Source of the DNA: Effrenium voratum
Lineage: Eukaryota > Sar > Dinophyceae > Suessiales > Symbiodiniaceae
DNA length: 64,000 bases
NCBI GenBank assembly: GCA_963377175.1
Contig: CAUJNA010000473.1
Location: forward strand, 1-64,000
Direction: 5' to 3'
Both the position numbers and the translations under genes were made by a program. Under the pieces are notes generated by a model. It ran no database searches. It was given only the letters and a program-made list of their open reading frames with translations, and was not told the origin of the DNA. Positions 19,827-28,938 of the stretch are shown in pieces (position 1 is the first letter of the stretch; each line of letters begins with the position of its first letter).

Positions 19827-20012
19827 TTACTGCGCGGCAACTTCGCCCGCTGCGCGTTCGACGCCCCTGCGCTCGGCGCGCGCGTAGCGCAGCTGAGGGA
19901 CCTGGCGGCGCACGGCCTCCGTCAGCAGCAGCGGCTGCAGGTCGTAGCTCGGGTAGGTCTTGCGAAACCACCGGAGCATCTGAGGCTCGTTGCGAGGTTC
20001 AGGGGACATCAT
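19827..20012 (-). CDS. small protein of the virion cluster, copy B
   Basis: About 60 residues from ATG 20012: SPEPRNEPQMLRWFRKTYPSY, then a basic helical end. The copy at 30223-30498 keeps a longer middle (RQRELEEARAFS..., EGQRHLDDVSRLTEAV), so this one has an internal deletion. It sits 12 bp from the pVI-like gene and 18 bp from the penton-like gene, so the block is tightly packed. Function unknown. Confidence 0.55.
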   Translation of the reverse strand: MMSPEPRNEPQMLRWFRKTYPSYDLQPLLLTEAVRRQVPQLRYARAERRGVERAAGEVAAQ

Positions 20013-20030
20013 CTTGCTTTTTACACAAGG

Positions 20031-21260
20031 ACGCTTGCGCCCGCCGTCAGCCGGTCGTACGCCGACTGCCTCTCCAGCATGCGCATGGCGCGCTCGCTCG
20101 GCCGAGGCGCTTTTTCGGGCTCGGGCCGTACCTCGCTGTGTACCTCGGCCTCGGGCTCGGGCTGTGCCTCGGGCTGTACCTCGGGCTCTAGCTGTGGCTC
20201 AGCCTTGGGCGCTGCCTTGGGCTTGGGTGCTGCCTTGGGCTTGGGAGCTGGCGCGGCAACTGGCGGGCGCAGCCTTGCGTGCTGCCTTGGGTGCTGCCTT
20301 GGGCGCTGCCTTGGGTGCTGCCTTGGGCACGGGCGCTGCCTTGGGCGCAGTTGGGTGCTGCCTTGGGCGCTGCCTTGGCCACGGGTGCTGCCTTGGGTGC
20401 TGCCTTGGGCGCCGTCTTGGGCTTTGTGGGAAATCTCACCCTCTTGGGCCGGAAGGGGGAGTCCATTTCATATGCAGGCAGGTCAGGGATTTTTTTTTTG
20501 CTCTTCGGCAGGGGCAGCTCTGGCGGCTTGGGCTTGTTCTTACTACCCGGAGGTCTGCCTCTAGGCCTGGGGATTAGACGTGATCCAAAAACACGAAGGA
20601 CAAGGACGAGCCCCTCAGTCGGACAACTTGCCCTCCGGTCTGTCAGCCGGAAGCGCAGGTGTCTCAGGGTGATGGGGCCCCTAACGGCCATGAAGTGCCC
20701 GTCATCGGAGCCGGTCTCCAGTATGGTGCCCACGCCGCTCTTCAGCGTTATCTTGGACAGGATGTCGTCCCCCAGATTGCCCAACATGCGGCTGGCGTTG
20801 GCCAGCTGGGGGCAGCGCAGGTAGACTCGTTGTAGCAATTCATGCGTACGAACTCGAAGACCTGCTGTCCGCCGGAGACGAAGCTGGGGCCTAGCATGTG
20901 GTCGATGCTGAAGGGCTTGCTCGGAGAGGCGTCCGGTGAGGTGGGGTAGTCCAGCGTCTGGGAACTGCTGCTGCAGCTCCAGATCGTTCAGAATGAGCCG
21001 GTTGCCGTCGTAGGCTACGCTCAGGCTGTTCGTGGTAGGTGGCAGTGGCGAAGTTGGAGCTGATCCAGGCTGCCAGCCGGGAGCCCGTGTAGGCGCCTTC
21101 CGGAAGGAGCGCCCAATTCAGAGTCCCAAGCGCGGCGTCAAGCCAGTACAAGTAGCGGCCCCGGTCTGTCGAGAGGAAGCTGTCGGCGATTCTAATCTTG
21201 TAGACGGCCAGCCTGGCGTCGCTCTGCAGGTGCAGAGACTCTCCCAGGTCTACCTCAAAG
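20031..21260 (-). pseudogene. penton-like minor capsid protein with AT-hook and KAAP tail
   Basis: The N-terminal part (from about 21260) reads DFEVDLGESLHLQSDARLAVYKI and LLPEGAYTGSRLAAWISSNF; after a break come RCPQLANASRMLGN and GPITLRHLRFRLTDR. A single jelly-roll beginning with an ATTG-like strand, a G-x-Y-T loop and a closing strand before a RLTDR-type turn matches minor capsid (penton) proteins of Polintons and virophages. The same frame continues into GRPPGSKNKPK, an AT-hook core, then about ten KAAP repeats (20190-20430) like histone-H1-type tails. A frameshift in the repeats leads to SERAMRMLERQSAYDRL and stop 20031. The N-terminus is fused to the broken ATPase copy B. Confidence 0.6.
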
Positions 21261-21534
21261 TCGGCCTGTTCTTTCTCTGAGTTCACCCCAAGGTCCTGCT
21301 CGATGTACTTCTTGACGGGGATCCAGCCGTCGTCGATGTTGACGCTTGGGCTGAAGATGTAGATTTCTCGAAGACGCCTCGATACTGCTCCAGGATGAGG
21401 CTGATCAGCGCCACGGTTTTGCCGGACTTGCTGGGGCCGAGGAAAATGCCCGTGCGCGGCACCAGGGGCACCACGGGGTCCAAGGGCTGTTTACTGCCAT
21501 ACTCGGCCGTAGGAAACAGCTTGATCTTCCCCAT
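21258..21534 (-). pseudogene. A32-type packaging ATPase, copy B (truncated)
   Basis: ATG 21534 opens MGKIKLFPTAEY; GIFLGPSKSGKTVALISLIL (P-loop) follows. After a frameshift IFSPSVNIDDGWIPVKKYIE matches copy A up to GVNSEKEQA, where the text jumps directly into the penton-like gene. Walker B and everything after it are deleted. Start codon and the 65-bp divergent spacer to Dam (21535-21599) are intact and conserved with copy A (AAATTCGACGC). Confidence 0.85.
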
Positions 21535-21599
21535 TCACTCTTTTCAAATTCGACGCTGGGAAGCCGGGCAGTGAGACCGGGATAAATCTAAAGGCTGGC

Positions 21600-22145
21600 A
21601 TGCGGCTGAAGTACATGGGAAGCAAATCGTGGCTGGCTCCACACGTGGACCGGCTGCTGGGGGACGTCGCTGTGCTTCACTCTCCCTTCTTCGGCTCTGG
21701 AAAGCTGGAGTACTACCTCGCAACCCGGCGTCCGGCCCTGGAGGTGCGTGGTGTCGACGCCTTCGAGCCCGTCGCAAACCTGCACCGCTGCTACTTGAGG
21801 CAAGACCCGGTCTTCCTGCGCTCCTTGCTGCGCCTGGCGGGGCGCAAGGTAGACAGGCGCTTCTACTTCAGTCGCCTCCTGCCGGGCACAGAGAGGGCGC
21901 GCCGGGCGTCGGGCTGCCTGCTCGTACGTCCTGCTGCGCAACAGCTTCTCGGGCGGCGTCTGCAACGGCCGCCCACAAATGTGACCGTGCGATGCCAGGA
22001 CGCACTGGCCTATCTACGCGCTCTGCCCCGCCAGGCACCCCGACAGGCCATATATGCCGATCCTCCCGACATCTTCCCAGGCCGCTCCATCACGAGGCTG
22101 TGCTCGGGCAAGAACGGCTCCAAGCCCGAGCTGCTGGTAGTGCAC
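21600..22145 (+). pseudogene. Dam-type (D12 class) adenine-N6 methyltransferase, copy B
   Basis: ATG 21600 opens MRLKYMGSKSWLAPHVDRLLG; PFFGSGKLEYYL is the FxGxG AdoMet loop, RGVDAFEPVANLHRCY the second strand, all classic for D12-class enzymes. A frameshift near 21900 follows. The catalytic tetrapeptide reads DPPD instead of DPPY, and a deletion then joins it to LCSGKNGSKPELLVV, so the C-terminal half is missing. Taken with copy A, both ends of the protein are visible. It is divergent from the ATPase. Confidence 0.85.
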
Positions 22146-22310
22146 CGGGGCAATCCTGCTGTGAGCGCAGGAATGGGTGAGGCAATCCTGCGCCCACAGC
22201 AGGATTGAAGCTGCAATCCTGCGCTGACGACAGGATTGACAGAAAGGCAGCACCAGGCCCGCACCAGGCCCACACCAGGCCCGCACCACGCACCAGGCCC
22301 GAACCAGGCC
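22146..22310. repeat. inverted CAATCCTGC repeats and CCCGCACCAGG units
   Basis: Same block as after Dam copy A, with fewer and more degenerate CCCGCACCAGG units. Confidence 0.85.
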
Positions 22311-23400
22311 CCAGAATTCCGACTTCGGTGTGGAGCGAGGTCGGATTTCCGACTTCGGTGGAGAGGCTCTGGAGCCGGCCTCGCTCAGACCGAAGCCGCG
22401 GAGCCTTGTGGAACTGGCGACAGGCATCACCCAGATTTTGGGTAGACTGTCGGAACCGAGCTCTCGTTTTCTCGCTTTCTCGCTTTCTCGATAATGATTA
22501 TTCGATCCGCCGCAGCTGCTCAAGATGACTTCCTCAGCGGCCTTCCGATGCGTGCAACGGCTTCTGGAGAAGCCCGCCGCGTGGGCGGACGAGGACGCTC
22601 CTGCCTTGCGGCTGCTCTGATGGCCCAGCGGCCTCCCTGCAAGCGGCCTTGAGTAGTAAGGAAAGGCAGCTTATACCAACCTAATTATTTGTGATTTTTG
22701 GCCAAAAAACGCTCCAAAACTGCCTTTTTTCGCTCAAAAAACGCTTGTCACCAGCGATGTCACCGCTTCGTCGCCGCTCCGTTTTTGGTGCAAAAAGCGC
22801 TGAAAACGGCCAACTCCGAAAAGTGCGTTTTTTCGTGTCAGGCGTCAAATGTGCTGTTTTCCTCCGAAAACCGGCTCCAGGCGTTCGCCGTGCTCCGAAA
22901 TCCGTTTTTCCTGCGAATTCCAGCCCGCTGAGCTCGTCACCGCTTGTCACCGCTTTGTCACCGCTCGCTTTTTGGGTGCAGAAGTGCGCAAAACCGGGCC
23001 CAGTTCTCTCCGCAGGGTTTTTCGCGGCCCGGCAGCCCGCCGAGGACCTGGCTCGGAGCCCGACAGCCAGCCGAGGTTCTCCATGTAACACGTCAGCCTG
23101 CTGAATTAGTCACCGCCGATGTCACCGGTCTCTAACACGTCAGCCTGCCGAGGTGCCAGGGTGGAATCGAACCTCTCAAACGTCGCTCCGGAGACCAACG
23201 CCTAAGTCATCTCACCATCGGCTTTTGTTACCGTCCCAAAACGGCGCTTTTTGGCCCAAAAACGCTCTCACCACGATGTCACCGAGAAGCGTCTGCAGCG
23301 GAACTTTACGTGGAACTCCACGCGGGCATGTACCAGCAGCGGCTCAGCCGCAGCGGCAGTGTCGAAGTGGGCCCCAGAGGCGGGGGCCCCACAACTTGCT
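22311..23400. other. non-coding, dispersed GTCACCGCT repeats
   Basis: No gene is seen. It holds the GTCGGAATTCCGAC-type palindrome (22310-22362), CTCGCTTT direct repeats (22460-22490), and several blocks of GTCACCGCTTTGTCACCGCT (22742-22975, 23110-23125, 23275) that also occur inverted at 7890-7935. A tRNA-like sequence lies at 23152-23222. Confidence 0.5.
23152..23222 (-). other. degenerate tRNA-like sequence 3
   Basis: On the minus strand GCCGATGGTGAGATGACTTAGG gives an A-box-like start, and GGTTCGATTCC is a perfect B-box. The anticodon area contains CTCCGGAG. The 5' and 3' ends pair over only a few bases, so I read it as a pseudo-tRNA or tRNA-derived repeat rather than a working gene. Confidence 0.45.
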
Positions 23401-24245
23401 TGTGCTTAGCTGGGAATGAGGGAATGTGAAGGCTAATTATGCACATCACACTTTAGACTGACCCCAAAAGTTTCACTGTTCCACGCACAGATGTGTTCTT
23501 TGTCATATGTATGCACTGATGTTTTTTGTCGCAGTTTAATTGGACAACAAAACTTGGTGGCCAAGCCTACTTTGCAACTTGATGTGTTGCTACAGTTTCA
23601 TGTAACTAGAAAAACATGCAGTGGCTTAGCCAATTTTGCTTGCGCAATTTGCATGAGCCTGCTGGACAAACTCATGTTCTTCCAGATTTGAACAATCATA
23701 TCCAAACAATCAAGAACAAAAAAGGCATTTTTTTCTCCCAATATTGGCTTGCCCAAGATGGGGCAGAGTGGTGACATCAGTTACACTATTTCACGCTTGA
23801 TTTGTTTTTTGGTGATGGCCAACCCGCGTGCTGTCTCAGATATTACTTTTGAGGGAGAGGGGGGTAGGACGCATAATTCCAGCTGTTTCATGTTGCATTT
23901 TGCTTGCAAACAACATGTTGCTGGTGGTTGTTGAGACGCGCAGTGAGAGCGCCTGCAAGAACAACCAATGCTGTGAGACGATTTCATAGTCCAAAGCAAC
24001 TTGGACGTTTTGCTTTGACATGATGGGTGCATCAACTCAATGCTTTGCCACAGGATTGATCAACATAAGTATGTTTCTGGCTGAAGCATCTTACCAAGAC
24101 AGTTATTGTTTTCATGTGATTAGCATTTGTCTAAGACATTGTTTGCTGCATATGAGTGTGGTGCACTTCTTATCGAGCCATCTATCTGCGTGCCGGTTCT
24201 TGAAGGGAAGCTTCACTCATGAGAGTTGCGCGCAAGTTAACTCAC
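23401..24245. other. no gene seen (lower-GC host-like spacer)
   Basis: Base composition drops to near 40-45 percent GC and reading frames are short. No motif, structured repeat or RNA gene was recognised. Confidence 0.5.
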
Positions 24246-24249
24246 TTGA

Positions 24250-25925
24250 CATCATTAGGGGCAGCCGTGGAGCAGCTGCCGAATGCTACCCCTGCCACAC
24301 AAACACACACCCAGATGCACAGAATGCTGCGCCTGCCACGACTTCGGCAACGGCATCGCTAAAGTGCTGCGCCTGCCACGATTTCGCACGCCCCCCGCTG
24401 CGCGCGCGCCAACATCCTGTCCCTCTAGACAGCTCCCGAATGCTACCCCTGCCACACAAACACACACACACAGATGCACAGAATGCTGCGCCTGCCACGA
24501 CTTCGGCAACGGCGTCGCCAAAGTGCTGCGCCTGCCACGATTTCGCGCGCGCGCGCCAACATCCTGTCCCTTTAGACAGCCGCAAATTTCTGCCCCTGCC
24601 ACACAAACACACACCCAGATGCACAGAATGCTGCGCCTGCCACGACTTCGGCAATGGCATCTCCAAAGTGCTGCGCCTGCCACGATTTCGCACGCCCCCC
24701 GCCGCGCGCGCGACAACATCCTGTCCCTTTAGACAGCTGCCGAATGCTGCGCCTGCCACGATTTCGCACGCCCCCTGCCGCGCGCGCGACAACATCCTGT
24801 CCTTTTAGACAGCTGCCAAATGCTGCCCCTGCCACACAAACACACCCCCAGATGCACAGAATGCTGCGCCTGCCACGACTTCGGCAATGGCATCGCCAAA
24901 GTGCTGCGCCTGCCACTGCGCCTGCCACGATTTCGCACGCCCCCCGCCGCGCGCGCGACAACATCCTGTCCCGTTAGACAGCTGCCGAATGCTGCGCCTG
25001 CCACGATTTCGCACGCCCCCCGCCGCGCGCGCGACAACATCCTGTCCTTTTAGACAGCTGCCAAATGCTGCCCCTGCCACACAAACACACACCCAGATGC
25101 ACAGAATGCTGCGGCTGCCACGACTTCGGCAATGGCATCGCCAAAGTGCTGCGCCTGCCACGATTTCGCACGCCCCCCGCCGCGCGCGCGACAACATCCT
25201 GTCCCTTTAGACAGCTGCCGAACGCTGCGCCTGCCACGATTTCGCACGCCCCCCGCCGCGCGCGCGACAACATCCTGTCCTTTTAGACAGCTGCCAAATG
25301 CTGCCCCTGCCACACAAACACACCCCCAGATGCACAGAATGCTGCGCCTGCCACGACTTCGGCAATGGCATCGCCAAAGTGCTGCGCCTGCCACGATTTC
25401 GCACGCCCCCCCGCCGCGCGCACGACAACATCCTGTCCCGTTAGACAGCTGCCGAATGCTGCGCCTGCCACGATTTCGCACGCCCCCCGCCGCGCGCGCG
25501 ACAACATCCTGTCCTTTTAGACAGCTGCCAAACGCTGCCCCTGCCACACAAACACACACCCAGATGCACAGAACGCTGCGCTGCCACGACTTCGGCAATG
25601 GCATCGCCAAAGTGCTGCGCCTGCCACGATTTCGCACGCCCCCCGCCGCGCGCGCGACAACATCCTGTCCCGTTAGACAGCTGCCGAACGCTGCGCCTGC
25701 CACGATTTCGCACGCCCCCCGCCGCGCGCGCGACAACATCCTGTCCTTTTAGACAGCTGCCACATGCTGCCCCTGCCACACAAACACACACCCAGATGCA
25801 CAGAATGCTGCGCCTGCCACGACTTCGGCAATGGCATCGCCAAAGTGCTGCGCCTGCCACGATTTCGCACGCCCCCCGCCGCGCGCGCGACAACATCCTG
25901 TCTCTTGCGCGACAACATTCAGTCC
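24250..25925. repeat. 1.7-kb GC-rich satellite
   Basis: Long units combine CTGCGCCTGCCACGATTTCGC, CGCCGCGCGCGCGACAACATCC, TGTCCC(T/G)TTAGACAGCTGCC and ACACAAACACACACCCAGATG. TGTC...TTAGACA is a small inverted repeat around the unit border. The array is highly uniform and produces long but meaningless open frames in several phases. Confidence 0.95.
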
Positions 25926-25929
25926 CTTT

Positions 25930-26225
25930 ACACGGTGTGAGTGAAAGCTGAGTGTGAGTGAGTCAGCAAGTGTGAGTGAGTGAGTGAGCGAGTGAGTGAG
26001 TGAGTGAATGAGAGTGAGTGAATGAGAGTGAGTGTGAGTGAGTGAGTGTGAGTGAGCGTGAGTGAGTGAGTGAGTGAGTGTGAGTGAGTGTGAGTGAGTG
26101 AGTGTGAGTGAGTGAGTGTGAGTGAGCGTGAGTGAGTGTGAGTGAGTGAGTGAGTGAGTTGAGTGAGTGAGTAGTGAGTGAGTGAGTGAGAGTGAGTGAG
26201 TGAGTGAGTGAGTGAGTGAGACAGT
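25930..26225. repeat. (GAGT)n microsatellite
   Basis: Nearly pure GAGT/GAGTGT repeats, ending in a purine-rich stretch (GGAGGGAGGGCGAGG) that abuts the AT-rich insert. Confidence 0.98.
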
Positions 26226-26316
26226 GATGAGGAGGGAGGGCGAGGAGGAGGAGAAGGAGACGCGGCGCGCGGACGACGAGCGGTAAAAGTAAGAACCCCA
26301 CACATAGATGTGGGGA

Positions 26317-26475
26317 AATATCAAAATGGTTTCTGTCAAACTGTTTGTAATCCCACTCCAAAATATCAGTGTTGATATCAGCATTTTTCAAGTCTAATGA
26401 TATTACATTAAATCCAAGCGACTTTGCTATGGTTCCGACGCTTTTTGTTCCGCTAAATAATTCTAATAAATTCAT
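26317..26475 (-). pseudogene. AT-rich C5 methyltransferase, N-terminal half
   Basis: ATG 26475 opens LLELFSGTKSVGTI, the same motif I as the two GC-rich copies, then NVISLDL and ILEWDYKQFDRNHFDI. Homology stops at that point, immediately before the catalytic loop, and is followed by a short inverted repeat (CCCCACA/TGTGGGG) and GC-rich DNA. The missing half lies at 53708-54182 on the opposite strand. Codon use is strongly A/T-ending, unlike the copies at 3.3 and 14.3 kb. Confidence 0.85.
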
Positions 26476-26500
26476 ATTATTAGAATTACTTAGATATTAA

Positions 26501-26833
26501 TTATTCAAATAATACATATACTCCATCATCATTTTTTGACATTTTGTAAAATTCTAAAGTGGTGCTTTTAGGTTGTTTGATTTTTCCTGTGTTCAACATA
26601 TCACAGTATTTCCTTTGCTTTGTAGGGTAGTCGCCCGATGGTCTTCCTATAGATTTTGCTTGAAATATCTTTTCGATTTTCTCCTTCTCTTCGTTGCTTT
26701 GTTGTTCGCGTTCAACTGGTTTAAGTTTTTCATGAATGGATTTAATCATATCATTTAAGGTTTTGATATTTTTACCAATTAATGTTATCTTCTGCATTAA
26801 ATCATTAATAGTGTAATTCTCATTTTCAAACAT
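26501..26833 (-). CDS. hypothetical helical protein of the AT-rich element
   Basis: 110 codons from ATG 26833, intact. The first 65 residues look like a coiled coil (NDLMQKITLIGKNIKTLNDM, VEREQQSNEEKEKIEKIF); the end is KMSKNDDGVYVLFE. It lies 25 bp from the methyltransferase on the same strand. Family not recognised. Confidence 0.6.
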   Translation of the reverse strand: MFENENYTINDLMQKITLIGKNIKTLNDMIKSIHEKLKPVEREQQSNEEKEKIEKIFQAKSIGRPSGDYPTKQRKYCDMLNTGKIKQPKSTTLEFYKMSKNDDGVYVLFE

Positions 26834-26868
26834 TACTATATATTTATTTAGATATTTTATTTATTTAA

Positions 26869-27015
26869 TTATATATTTTTCATCATTTGTTTAATAGTTT
26901 CCTGCGTTTCATTATCACCATTTTCCGAGAGTGATGCATCCTTACCCCATTTAAAAGTTATATTATGGACATCAGTTTCTAAATTGATACTGTCTTTGGT
27001 TTTATCAATATTCAT
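26869..27015 (-). CDS. small 48-residue protein of the AT-rich element
   Basis: ATG 27015 to TAA 26869: NIDKTKDSINLETDVHNITF, then KWGKDASLSENGD and a helical end KQMMKN. It is colinear and tightly spaced with its minus-strand neighbours, which supports its being real. No family is recognised. Confidence 0.4.
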   Translation of the reverse strand: MNIDKTKDSINLETDVHNITFKWGKDASLSENGDNETQETIKQMMKNI

Positions 27016-27032
27016 TTTCTTATCATTTTTAC

Positions 27033-27239
27033 TTATTTTGAAACTTGTTGGAACACATGAACATTTACAATTTTTATTATTTTTTCTAATTCATTTTTCA
27101 TTTCTATCATCTTTTTACACATTGGACAAGAAAACTCAATTACTGCTGTTTCTTTAACAATTTCTCCGCTATCTTCATCTGTTGAAGAAGAAACACTTAA
27201 ACCTGTCTTATTGTTGTTTTTCTTTTTCTTTCTCACCAT
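27033..27239 (-). CDS. small protein with CxxC motif
   Basis: 68 codons from ATG 27239. A lysine/asparagine-rich start (MVRKKKKNNNKT), an acidic linker, then FSCPMCKKMIEM: one CxxC pair within an amphipathic helix. It may bind zinc as a dimer. It is in line with the other minus-strand genes 18-40 bp apart. Confidence 0.5.
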   Translation of the reverse strand: MVRKKKKNNNKTGLSVSSSTDEDSGEIVKETAVIEFSCPMCKKMIEMKNELEKIIKIVNVHVFQQVSK

Positions 27240-27642
27240 TTATATTTATATTTACATTTTTATTTTTGATATATTGTATCACAAACTTAATTATTTCTAG
27301 TGAATAATAACAACATTTTTTATTTTATTGTCAGTAATTATTACTTGTTCTATATTTTCTACTTCATCTATTATATTAATATAATTTGAATAACTTCTGT
27401 TCATATAAATAATATGATAAATTATTTACAATTAATCTTATTTTTCATGTATTTTAGAATATTGGGAGGGCTCAGCACTTGGGGTTTTCTTTACAACGCA
27501 TCAAACTAATTAGCTTCAATGCTTATTGATTGAAGTTGATGAAAGAGCCTGTTCTACTACGATAGACACCATTCATATCATAGCAATGCTTTCATACAAT
27601 AAATAATATTAAATTATTTTCTATATATCTTTAATATCAATT
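27240..27642. other. AT-rich divergent promoter region
   Basis: No gene is seen. This 400-bp gap separates the minus-strand block from the plus-strand ATPase and is about 75 percent A+T with several TATATAAT-like runs, so it should hold promoters for both directions. Confidence 0.4.
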
Positions 27643-28407
27643 ATGACAGATGTTCCAATAATAAAACCAATAAACATAACTGAATATGAATTCAAGCAAT
27701 CCAAATATGAGCACGTGCCAAAATTACCATTTAGAAGTATTATAGTTGCTTCTTCGACAGGCGGTAAGACTGTCCTTATTCAAAATCTAATATTGAATGT
27801 TTATAGAAGTTCCTTTGCAAGAATATTTATATTTTCACACAGTGTCCATAACGACCCTACATTTACAGAAGTTAAAAAATACATCAGGGACGAATTGCAC
27901 GTGGATGATGAAAAAGAACAAATTTATTTTGATAATTATAATCCAAGTGATTTAGAAAATGTAATCGAAAGACAGAAGAAAATTATAAAATTATATGAAG
28001 TCTAAAAAGATAAAGAAACTACATTCAACATTAATCGTTATAGACGACCACGCCGACGACCCTAAATTTGTTAGATATAGTAAATTATTACATGGAGTAT
28101 TTACAAGAGGTAGGCACGATGCAGTAAGCGTAATTTGTTCAACACAAAATACAATGTTTTGGCGCCTATCATTCGTTTAAATGCCAGTTCATTAAATATT
28201 TTTAGGTTGAAAAATGCCAGTGAATTAATGAGTTTTATTGAAGAAAATAGTGCCATTGTTGACAAACAGCAATTATTAGATATGTACCATCAAGCCGTTA
28301 ATTTTGCTCCATATTCTTTTTTCTACGTGAATATGAATTCAAAAGACATTAACAAAATGTTTCATATCAATTTTCAACAGGCATTTCAAATTACAAATGA
28401 TGAATAA
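27643..28407 (+). pseudogene. A32-type packaging ATPase of the AT-rich element
   Basis: ATG 27643. IIVASSTGGKTVLIQNLI is the P-loop, ARIFIFSHSVHND follows as in the GC-rich copies (RIYIFSPSIDID), then LIVIDDHADDPKF (Walker B) and GRHDAVSVICSTQN. The order and spacing match copies A and B throughout. Frameshifts near 28003 and 28170 split it into three frames, but every segment is conserved through DMYHQAVNFAPYSFFYVN. A recent or single-base-error origin for the breaks is possible. It is the best evidence that the AT-rich insert belongs to the same virus group. Confidence 0.88.
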
Positions 28408-28443
28408 AGATATTCTAACTTAATGTAATATAATAATACGCCA

Positions 28444-28668
28444 ATGAAACTATGTAGATGTGGTGGGTTGTATCGTAGAGGTAATTATAATTTTCATACT
28501 AATTCTTGGACACATAAACTTTATAAGGCATTGAAGAGGAGGGCAACGGACGAGGCGTTATCAAGATTTCAAAATAATTTTGTTGATGAAGAAGATTTAA
28601 TAGATGAAACAAATAGCACTGTTTCAACATCAACGCCAAAAAGTGAAAGAAGTTGTATAAGCAATTAA
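28444..28668 (+). CDS. small zinc-finger protein
   Basis: 74 codons, 37 bp after the ATPase on the same strand. KLCRCGGLYRRGNYNFHTNSW then H: C-x-C...H...H is a short zinc-finger pattern of the kind seen in many algal and giant virus proteins (C-x-CGG-x-Y...N...H...H). The rest is acidic and Ser/Thr-rich. Confidence 0.55.
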   Translation: MKLCRCGGLYRRGNYNFHTNSWTHKLYKALKRRATDEALSRFQNNFVDEEDLIDETNSTVSTSTPKSERSCISN

Positions 28669-28697
28669 TAATATTGATTTGTTTTAATATTATTAAT

Positions 28698-28925
28698 TTA
28701 AAATAAAGAATAACTACATAAATTCAGAGCAGGTAATTTATAATATATTTTATCTTTTTTACATTCATTAACTTTTTCTAATTTATTTATTATTGCTTTC
28801 AATCCAGATACTTGTATAATATCAATTTTAGACATTTCGCTTATCGTCTCAATATCTATATCTTTTATTACTTTAATTGCTTCATCGTCACCAATTTCTA
28901 CTGGTTTTGATTTACTTGAACCCAT
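28698..28925 (-). CDS. small protein with N-myristoylation-type start
   Basis: 75 codons from ATG 28925. The start MGSSKSKP fits an N-myristoylation signal (G at position 2, S at 6), with a mixed helical remainder (IKVIKDIDIETISEMSKIDI). A membrane-attached virion or assembly protein is possible; not proven. Confidence 0.5.
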   Translation of the reverse strand: MGSSKSKPVEIGDDEAIKVIKDIDIETISEMSKIDIIQVSGLKAIINKLEKVNECKKDKIYYKLPALNLCSYSLF

Positions 28926-28938
28926 TATATATATAATA

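Noticed and set aside
1..22310. Bacterial or phage contamination as source of the Dam, S74 and ATPase genes
   Set aside because: Protein-primed PolB of Polinton type, double-jelly-roll MCP and A32-type ATPase go together in eukaryotic viruses, and copia elements, LTRs and spliced-leader-like sequences lie in the same window.
16572..23222. Functional tRNA genes
   Set aside because: A-box and B-box are present but acceptor and T stems do not pair and anticodon arms are unclear; kept only as tRNA-like sequences.
24250..25925. Many long open frames on both strands
   Set aside because: They are phase-shifted translations of one satellite unit and show no independent coding signal.
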